A stretch of 51,507 nt of DNA from Aquabacterium sp. (GTDB taxonomy: Bacteria; Pseudomonadota; Gammaproteobacteria; Burkholderiales; Burkholderiaceae_C). The notes beneath the pieces are model-generated. The model did not search any database, was not told the DNA's origin, and was given only the letters and a program-made list of their open reading frames with translations. Positions 45,829 through 51,507 of this stretch are shown in pieces. A program made the position numbers and the translations under genes. The stretch covers positions 1-51,507 of the forward strand of contig NZ_JAUSAR010000011.1 of the NCBI RefSeq assembly GCF_030652515.1, read 5' to 3'. How positions within the stretch are numbered: position 1 is the stretch's first letter; each line of letters starts with the position of its first letter.

Positions 45829-47271
45829 ATGACTTCCAAATTCAAGATTGCGGGCTGGGTGGCACTGGGTGTGCTGGCCGGCGGTTTGACCACCATGCAG
45901 TTCCAGGCCACCGCTCGCAACACCGTGGCCCCCTTGCCACTGGAAGAGATGCAGCAGTTGGCCGCCGTGTTCGGCATGATCAAGACCGATTATGTTGAAA
46001 CGGTGGACGAGAAAAAGCTCATCAGCGACGCCATTGGCGGCATGGTGTCGGGCCTCGATCCCCACTCCACCTATTTCGACAAGACCACCTTCAAGGAATT
46101 CCGCGAAGGCACCACGGGCAAGTTCGTGGGCGTCGGCATTGAAATCGGCATGGAAGACGGCCTCGTCAAGGTCGTCTCGCCCATCGAAGGCTCGCCCGCC
46201 TTCCGTGCTGGCCTGAAGAGCGGCGACCTGATCACCAAGATCGACGATACCTTCGTCAAGGGCCTGACCATGGACCAGGCCGTCAAGCGCATGCGGGGCG
46301 AGCCTCAGACCAAGGTGGTCCTGACCATTTTCCGCAAGCTTGAAAACCGCAGCTTCCCCGTCACCATCACCCGTGAAGAAATCCGCGTGCAAAGCGTGCG
46401 GGCCAAGATGGTGGAGCCGGGCTACGGCTGGATCCGCGTCACCCAGTTCCAGGACCGCACGGTGGAAGACTTCGTCGCCAAGGCCGACAAGCTCTTCAAG
46501 GACGACCCCAAGATGAAGGGCCTGGTGCTTGATCTGCGCAACGATCCGGGTGGCTTGCTGGAAGGCGCCATCGCCGTGTCGGCCGCTTTCCTGCCCAAGG
46601 ACGTGACGGTGGTGTCCACCAACGGCCAGATCCCCGAATCCAAGGCCATCTTCAAGGCCCGCCCCGAGGATTACACCCGCCGCCTGGGTGCCGATCCGCT
46701 GGCCAAACTGCCAGCCGCCATCAAGAATGTGCCGCTGGTGGTGCTGGTCAACGAAGGCTCGGCCTCGGCCAGCGAGATCGTCTCTGGCGCGCTGCAAGAC
46801 CACAAGCGGGCCGTCATCATGGGTGCGCAGACCTTCGGCAAGGGCTCGGTCCAGACCGTGCGCCAGCTGACGGCCGACACCGCGCTCAAGATCACCACGG
46901 CGCGTTATTACACGCCAAGCGGCCGTTCCATCCAGGCCAAGGGCATCGTGCCCGACGTGATGCTGGACGAAACCGCCGAAGGCAACCTGTTCAGCGCCCT
47001 GCGCACCCGTGAAGCCGATCTGGAAAAGCACATTGGCAGCGGCCAGGGCAGCGAGGTCAAGGACGCCGCCCGTGAAAAGGCCCGCGAAGAAGCCATGAAG
47101 AAGCTGGAAGAGGCCTCGGCCAAAAAGAACGAGCCGCCCAAACCGCTGCCTGAGTTCGGCAGTGCTGAAGACTTCCAGCTTCAGCAGGCCGTGGCCCAGC
47201 TCAAGGGCAAGCCGGTGATCGTCTCCAAAACCATGACCGAGCGCAAGCCCGAGGACACCAAGGCGCAGTGA
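45829..47271 (+). CDS. ctpA: S41 C-terminal processing peptidase (CtpA)
   Basis: A 480-residue periplasmic serine protease. A signal/anchor (KIAGWVALGVLAGGLTTMQF) is followed by a PDZ domain (about 95-180: VGIEIGMEDGLVKVVSPIEG, GLKSGDLITKI). The S41 catalytic domain has LRNDPGGLLEGA, the nucleophile Ser in NEGSASASE (about residue 311) and the base Lys in FGKGSVQ. A charged coiled-coil tail of about 80 residues follows. I chose the ATG at MTSKFK; a start 15 codons upstream is not supported. It overlaps the moeB-type gene by 4 bases. Likely roles are cell-wall hydrolase or envelope protein turnover. Confidence 0.94.
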   Translation: MTSKFKIAGWVALGVLAGGLTTMQFQATARNTVAPLPLEEMQQLAAVFGMIKTDYVETVDEKKLISDAIGGMVSGLDPHSTYFDKTTFKEFREGTTGKFVGVGIEIGMEDGLVKVVSPIEGSPAFRAGLKSGDLITKIDDTFVKGLTMDQAVKRMRGEPQTKVVLTIFRKLENRSFPVTITREEIRVQSVRAKMVEPGYGWIRVTQFQDRTVEDFVAKADKLFKDDPKMKGLVLDLRNDPGGLLEGAIAVSAAFLPKDVTVVSTNGQIPESKAIFKARPEDYTRRLGADPLAKLPAAIKNVPLVVLVNEGSASASEIVSGALQDHKRAVIMGAQTFGKGSVQTVRQLTADTALKITTARYYTPSGRSIQAKGIVPDVMLDETAEGNLFSALRTREADLEKHIGSGQGSEVKDAAREKAREEAMKKLEEASAKKNEPPKPLPEFGSAEDFQLQQAVAQLKGKPVIVSKTMTERKPEDTKAQ

Positions 47272-48068
47272 ACGACGACCAACGCCTGCGCTACAGCCGC
47301 CATCTCTTGCTGGATGAGTGGTCGGAAGAGGCACAGACGCATCTCTTGAACGCCCACGCCCTGGTCATCGGGGCAGGCGGTCTTGGGGCTCCGGCCCTGA
47401 TGTACCTGGCCAGCGCCGGCGTGGGGCGCATCACGGTGATCGACCCGGACACGGTCGATCTGACCAACCTGCAGCGCCAGATCGTGCACACGACCGAGCG
47501 GGTCGGCCAGACCAAGGTGTCGTCGGCCGCTCAGGGCCTGGCGCAGATCAATCCCGAAGTGCAGGTGCACACGGTGCCCCAGGCGGCCGATGCCGCCCTG
47601 CTGGCTCACTGGGTGCCCCAGGCCGACGTGGTGCTCGATTGCACCGACCACTTCGCCATCCGCCAGTTGATCAACCGCGCGTGCCACCTGGCTGGCGTGC
47701 CCCTGGTGTCGGCTGCGGCCGTGCGCTTTGACGGGCAGATCAGCGTCTTTGATCCCCGCGTCCCCGAATCGCCTTGCTACGCCTGCCTGTTCCCGCCAGA
47801 CCAGCCGCCGCCCGAGACGCGCTGCGCCACCCTGGGTATTTTTGCCCCGGTGGTTGGCATGCTGGGCGTGATGCAGGCGGGCGAAGCGCTCAAACTGCTG
47901 GCAGGGCTGAATGACAACGCGGCACACATCTCATTGGCAGGGCGCCTGTTGATGCTGGATGGCCGCAGCTGGCGCTGGACTGAATTGAGGGCGCGCCGAG
48001 AGTCGGCGTGCTCAGTGTGTGGACCACGAGGCACTGAACAACATGAACAACCCCAAAGAACTGCTTGA
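47268..48068 (+). CDS. MoeB/ThiF-family adenylyltransferase
   Basis: A 266-residue E1-like enzyme that adenylates the C-terminal Gly-Gly of a sulfur-carrier protein (MoaD or ThiS). The nucleotide-binding loop is VIGAGGLGAPALMYLASAGV, with DPDTVDLTNLQRQI (catalytic Arg), the CTDHFAIR segment and two CxxC pairs (CYAC and CSVC) for a structural zinc. The start is GTG, overlapping the ctpA stop. Without a nearby thi or moa gene, MoeB and ThiF cannot be separated. The CDS end overlaps the next gene. Confidence 0.93.
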   Translation: MNDDQRLRYSRHLLLDEWSEEAQTHLLNAHALVIGAGGLGAPALMYLASAGVGRITVIDPDTVDLTNLQRQIVHTTERVGQTKVSSAAQGLAQINPEVQVHTVPQAADAALLAHWVPQADVVLDCTDHFAIRQLINRACHLAGVPLVSAAAVRFDGQISVFDPRVPESPCYACLFPPDQPPPETRCATLGIFAPVVGMLGVMQAGEALKLLAGLNDNAAHISLAGRLLMLDGRSWRWTELRARRESACSVCGPRGTEQHEQPQRTA

Positions 48069-48948
48069 ACGTAACTTCCCCACGGCGGTTCAGGATGCGC
48101 GCAACGCCGCCAAGCCCTCGCTGTACGCGGGGGCCGACAGCAGCTACGACCTGGCGTTTGCCGACCCGGAGTTCCTGCTCAACCCCGACCTGCGCCCCGT
48201 GCGCATGCAACTGGAACTGCTCAAGCCCGAGATGGTCCAGCGCGAGGAGGGCATCAAATCCACCATCGTGATGTTCGGCAGCGCCCGCATCCTGCCGGCC
48301 GACGAGGCCCAGGCCCGCCTGACCGAAGCGGAGGCGCTGCCCGACGGCTCCGAGCGCGAAGTGGCCGTGCGCCAGGCCCGTCGGCACCTGGACATGTCCA
48401 ACTACTACGAAGAGGCCCGCAAGTTCGCCACCCTGGTCACCGTCAATTCGGCCCAATTGCAAACGCCGATCTACGTGGTCACCGGCGGCGGCCCCGGCAT
48501 CATGGAAGCGGGCAACCGGGGCGCTTTCGAGGTGGGTGGCAAAAGCATCGGCCTGAACATCGTGCTGCCCCACGAGCAAGAGCCCAACCCTTACATCACG
48601 CCCCGGCTGTGCTTCCAGTTCCACTACTTTGCCTTGCGCAAGATGCATTTCCTGATGCGCTCGGTGGCCCTGGTGTGCTTCCCCGGTGGCTTTGGCACAC
48701 TGGATGAGCTGTTCGAGGCGCTCACCCTGATGCAGACCGGCAAATGCCGAAAGCGCCCCGTGCTGCTGTTCGGGCGCGAGTTCTGGACCAAGCTCATCAA
48801 CATCGACCACCTGGTGGACACCGGCATGATCAGCCCGGGCGATGTGCACCTGTTCCGCTACGTTGAAACCGCCGAGGAAGCCTGGGAAACGCTGCAGCAG
48901 GTCTATGGCCTGGGTCGGCCGGACAAGGACTCGGCCTGCGGCTGGTAA
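48043..48948 (+). CDS. LOG-family protein (TIGR00730 type)
   Basis: A 301-residue Rossmann-fold protein. The family motif PGGFGTLDELFEALTLMQTG and the upstream VTGGGPGIMEAGNRGAFEVG place it in the LOG family, whose characterised members release cytokinin bases from nucleotide monophosphates. The long N-terminal ~100 residues (FGSARILPADEAQARL) and the length mark the larger bacterial type, possibly acting on AMP or related nucleotides. Two in-frame starts are possible (GTG 48019, ATG 48043); both lie inside the end of the preceding gene. Confidence 0.88.
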   Translation: MNNPKELLERNFPTAVQDARNAAKPSLYAGADSSYDLAFADPEFLLNPDLRPVRMQLELLKPEMVQREEGIKSTIVMFGSARILPADEAQARLTEAEALPDGSEREVAVRQARRHLDMSNYYEEARKFATLVTVNSAQLQTPIYVVTGGGPGIMEAGNRGAFEVGGKSIGLNIVLPHEQEPNPYITPRLCFQFHYFALRKMHFLMRSVALVCFPGGFGTLDELFEALTLMQTGKCRKRPVLLFGREFWTKLINIDHLVDTGMISPGDVHLFRYVETAEEAWETLQQVYGLGRPDKDSACGW

Positions 48949-48974
48949 AGCTGGCATCACCAAAAGGGGCCCGC

Positions 48975-49904
48975 ATGAACGACACCGTCAGACTCATCGG
49001 CGCGCCCACCGACGTTGGGGCCAGCATGCGCGGGGCCGGCCTGGGCCCCGAGGCCTTGCGCGTCGCAGGTTTGCCCGAGGCCTTGGCCCGGCTGGGCCTG
49101 GCAGTCAACGATGGGGGCAACCTGATCGGGCCCACCAACCCCTGGCAGCCGCCCGTCGATGGGCACCGCCATCTGAAGGAAGTGCTGGCCTGGAACCAGC
49201 AGGTTTTCCAAGCCGTGTCCACCGCCTTGAACGCGGGCGATCTGCCCATGCTGCTGGGCGGCGACCACTGCCTGGCCATGGGTTCGATCGGTGCGGTGGC
49301 GGCGCATTGCCGCACCACCGGCCAGAACCTGCGCGTCATCTGGCTGGACGCCCATGCCGATTTCAACACCAGCGACATCACGCCCAGCGGCAACCTGCAT
49401 GGCATGCCCGTGGCCGTGCTGTTCGGCCTGGGGCCGGATGATCTGGTGCACCTGGCTGCCGCCGGTTTGCCCCAGCCCGCCCTGTCGCGTGACGAATTGC
49501 GCCTGATCGGCGTGCGCAGCGTCGATGAGCAAGAGCGCCAGTTCGTGCACGCCCAGGGACTGGAAGTCTTCGACATGCGCCACCTGGACGAACACGGCAT
49601 GCGCGCCGTCATGCAGCAGGCCTTGATGGGGGTGGACGAACGCACCCACCTGCACGTCAGCTTCGACGTTGATTTCCTGGACCCGGACATCGCGCCCGGC
49701 GTGGGCACCGCCGTGCGCGGCGGCCCCACCTACCGCGAGGCCCAGCTCTGCATGGAAATGATCGCCGACACCGGCCGCCTGTCGTCCCTGGACATCATGG
49801 AGCTGAACCCGGCCCGAGACTTGCAAAACAGAACCGCCGAACTGGTGGTCGACCTGGTCGAAAGCCTGTTCGGCAAATCCACCCTCATGCGTCTTCGCCC
49901 CTGA
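48975..49904 (+). CDS. Arginase (ureohydrolase family)
   Basis: A 309-residue manganese enzyme that splits arginine to ornithine and urea. Metal-binding motifs are GGDHCLAMGS (about 95), WLDAHADFNT (about 125) and SFDVDFLDPDIAPGVGT (about 235). The N-terminal RLIGAPTDVGASMRGAGLGP is arginase-like rather than agmatinase-like. AAAGGGG six bases before the ATG is a strong ribosome site. A role in using arginine from cyanophycin breakdown is possible, given the synthetases in the same window, but no cyanophycinase is seen here. Confidence 0.9.
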   Translation: MNDTVRLIGAPTDVGASMRGAGLGPEALRVAGLPEALARLGLAVNDGGNLIGPTNPWQPPVDGHRHLKEVLAWNQQVFQAVSTALNAGDLPMLLGGDHCLAMGSIGAVAAHCRTTGQNLRVIWLDAHADFNTSDITPSGNLHGMPVAVLFGLGPDDLVHLAAAGLPQPALSRDELRLIGVRSVDEQERQFVHAQGLEVFDMRHLDEHGMRAVMQQALMGVDERTHLHVSFDVDFLDPDIAPGVGTAVRGGPTYREAQLCMEMIADTGRLSSLDIMELNPARDLQNRTAELVVDLVESLFGKSTLMRLRP

Positions 49905-49955
49905 TGAGGGTATCTTCCGACTCAGATCTGGCGGCAACTTGCCGATAAGTGCCTT

Positions 49956-51302
49956 ATGAGCCTGCCCGGAAAAACAGCTTTGGTCCTCACTGGCGGTGGC
50001 GCCCGCGCCGCCTACCAGGTCGGTGTGCTTCAAGCCATGATGCTGATCCGGCGCGACAGCGGCGAAAAGCAGCGCGGCAATCCCTTCCAGATCATCTCGG
50101 GTACCTCGGCCGGTGCGCTCAACGGCCTGGGTCTGGCCTGCCGGGCTGACCACTTCGAGCTGGCCGTGCGCGCCATGGTCGAAGTCTGGCGCGATTTCAA
50201 ATCCGAACAGGTCTACCACTCCGACTCGCTGGGCATCATCCGCAGCGGCGCCCAATGGCTGACCTTGTTTTCGCTGGGCTGGGCTTTGGCCCGTTGGCGC
50301 CGCGCCCGCCCGAGGTCCCTGCTCGACAACGAACCGCTGCGCGAACTGCTGCCCGACCTGTTCAAGATCGAGCGCTTGCCCAAGCTCATGGAAGAGGGGC
50401 ACCTCCACGCCGTGGCGATATCGGCTTCCAGCTACACCACGGGCGAGCACGTCACCTTCTACGATTGCGCCGAACCGGTGGCCTCCTGGGACCGTTCCCA
50501 GCGCATCAGCGTGCGCGACCGCCTGTCGATCGAACACCTGATGGCCTCCAGCGCCATTCCTTTCGTGTTCCCGGCGGTGCAACTGTCAGTCAACGGCCGC
50601 CCGCACTACTTCGGCGACGGTTCCATGCGTCAGGCTGCGCCCATGTCACCGGCCATCCACCTGGGCGCCGACCGCATCCTGGTGATCGGTGCCGGCCGCC
50701 TGCACGAACCCCCCGCGCCGCGCGACACCATCCTCGAATATCCCAACCTGGCGCAGATCGCCGGTCACGCCATGTCCAGCATCTTCCTGGACGCCCTGGC
50801 GGTGGACATCGAGCGCATGAAGCGCGTCAACAGCACCCTGAGCCTGCTCTCGCCCGAAGCGCGCGAGCGTTCAACGCTGCGCCCGGTGGACGTGCTGGTG
50901 ATCGCGCCCAGCCAGCGCATCGACGACATCGCAGCCCGCCACCTGTGGGCCTTGCCACCCGCCGTGCGCGGCATGCTGCGCGCGGTCGGCGTCTACGGCC
51001 GTGGCAAAACCGCCCGGGGCTCGGCCCTGGCCAGCTATCTGTTGTTCGAATCGTCGTTCACCCGCGAGTTGATCCACCTGGGCTTCACCGATGCCCTGGC
51101 CAAGCGCGATGAGGTGACGGCGTTTTTTGGCTGGGGTGCGCCCCAGGACGGGACGGCGCCTGGCACCGATCCTTTCGGCGCCAGCATGGGCGAGGGCAGC
51201 AGCCCGATCCTGGCCGCCCAGTCCATGGAAAGCAGGGCCTTCAATCCTGATGCTTGCAAAAACGGCAGACCCCGTGGTAGCATCGAGAGCTTCGCACTTT
51301 GA
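49956..51302 (+). CDS. Patatin-like phospholipase
   Basis: A 448-residue lipid acyl hydrolase with a Ser-Asp dyad. The oxyanion glycine motif is [15 protein letters not shown], the nucleophile elbow is [10 protein letters not shown] (Ser about 50), and the dyad Asp is in [11 protein letters not shown] (about 222). The C-terminal half is longer than minimal patatins and contains [11 protein letters not shown] and a helical tail. There is no signal peptide, so a cytoplasmic or injected location is likely. The stop lies just after a likely rplU promoter. Confidence 0.9.
   Translation: MSLPGKTALVLTGGGARAAYQVGVLQAMMLIRRDSGEKQRGNPFQIISGTSAGALNGLGLACRADHFELAVRAMVEVWRDFKSEQVYHSDSLGIIRSGAQWLTLFSLGWALARWRRARPRSLLDNEPLRELLPDLFKIERLPKLMEEGHLHAVAISASSYTTGEHVTFYDCAEPVASWDRSQRISVRDRLSIEHLMASSAIPFVFPAVQLSVNGRPHYFGDGSMRQAAPMSPAIHLGADRILVIGAGRLHEPPAPRDTILEYPNLAQIAGHAMSSIFLDALAVDIERMKRVNSTLSLLSPEARERSTLRPVDVLVIAPSQRIDDIAARHLWALPPAVRGMLRAVGVYGRGKTARGSALASYLLFESSFTRELIHLGFTDALAKRDEVTAFFGWGAPQDGTAPGTDPFGASMGEGSSPILAAQSMESRAFNPDACKNGRPRGSIESFAL
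51254..51283 (+). promoter_or_regulatory. Candidate rplU promoter
   Basis: TTGCAA (51254-51259) and TAGCAT (51278-51283) are spaced 18 bp and lie inside the 3' end of the patatin gene. Transcription would give a leader of about 160 bases before the L21 start. The leader carries a CGCAC/GTGCG hairpin at 51293-51309 and a GATGC/GCATC inverted repeat near 51405-51428. Confidence 0.55.
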
Positions 51303-51448
51303 GTGTGCGGAGATTCGTCGCCTTCTTTTCAATGCGGCCTCAATGCAGACGTGTGTAGAAGATCCAGGATTTTTCCTGATCTGATCGCCGCGACCCTGTT
51401 TGAGATGCTGTTTGACAAGCGGGCATCAGATATTTGAAAGGTCTCCCT

Positions 51449-51507
51449 ATGTACGCGGTCATAAAAACCGGCGGCAAGCAATACAAAGTTGCTGCTGGCG
51501 AAAAGAT
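51449..51507 (+). CDS. rplU: Ribosomal protein L21, start only
   Basis: The first 19 codons read MYAVIKTGGKQYKVAAGEK, the conserved L21 N-terminus of the large ribosomal subunit. GAAAGG seven bases before the ATG is a good ribosome site. The gene runs off the window; in related bacteria rpmA (L27) and a GTPase gene follow. The 146 bases before it hold the leader described under the promoter, and no other gene. Confidence 0.93.
   Translation, partial: MYAVIKTGGKQYKVAAGEK

Noticed and set aside
49941..49948. GCCGATAA, a perfect match to the sigma-28 -10 box before the patatin gene
   Set aside because: The -35 position reads TCAG rather than TAAA and it lies only about 8 bases before the ATG; probably chance.
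51412..51434. TTGACA with GATATT as the rplU promoter
   Set aside because: Spacing is only 11 bases, far too short; the pair at 51254-51283 is better.

Overview
This is a high-GC, densely coded stretch of chromosome from a betaproteobacterium, most likely Burkholderiales (Comamonadaceae or the Rubrivivax/Leptothrix/Aquabacterium side). The basis is the gene set: paired cyanophycin synthetases, a secreted PHA depolymerase, a liu leucine/isovalerate operon, a fused indolepyruvate oxidoreductase and many GGDEF proteins. Many starts are TTG or GTG. I see no rRNA, tRNA, CRISPR array, insertion sequence or prophage. The species assignment is inference.

Layout. 1-472 holds a structured non-coding repeat (copy A). 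473-2655 carries small minus-strand genes: an oxidoreductase-like Cys protein, a methyltransferase, an orphan flagellar-rod-like protein and a lipoprotein. 2657-10357 is a cyanophycin module. CphA and a second, Mur-domain-degenerate synthetase run on the minus strand. A divergent ABC exporter-like protein with an N-terminal zinc ribbon and a DUF1854 protein run on the plus strand. 10458-11606 is a PHA depolymerase with a PhaR-like palindrome upstream. 12905-21542 is a minus-strand catabolic operon (TetR, liuB, liuC, liuD, liuE, liuA, thiolase) that takes leucine/isovalerate carbon to acetyl-CoA and acetoacetate. The fused indolepyruvate ferredoxin oxidoreductase is divergent from it.

25395-34275 is rich in c-di-GMP signalling. 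Three membrane diguanylate cyclases (one at 11740) and one PAS-GGDEF-EAL protein lie in this part of the window, and one cyclase is translationally coupled to a glycine-rich predicted outer-membrane protein. Tim44-like, ArfB, DUF1415 and lipoprotein genes sit between them. 34282-45568 holds an unrecognised Cys-rich 737-residue protein, DUF1653, a winged-helix/HATPase/STAS-like regulator, a cold-shock protein, a TrhA/hemolysin III protein, DNA polymerase IV, a CapD/WbpM-type dehydratase, repeat copy B and a MASE1-CHASE hybrid kinase. 45829-51507 is a plus-strand run: CtpA protease, MoeB/ThiF, LOG protein, arginase, patatin-like lipase and the start of rplU.

How the parts fit. Two storage polymers are represented (cyanophycin synthesis, PHA hydrolysis). 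Arginase can consume arginine released from cyanophycin, and the liu operon yields acetyl-CoA and acetoacetate, which are close to PHA metabolism. The most unusual non-coding signals are the two colinear compound-palindrome repeats at gene 3' ends. The second is the liuC-liuD junction, where a decapitated copy of the liuD start precedes the real one and a 14-bp inverted repeat encloses the working start codon.
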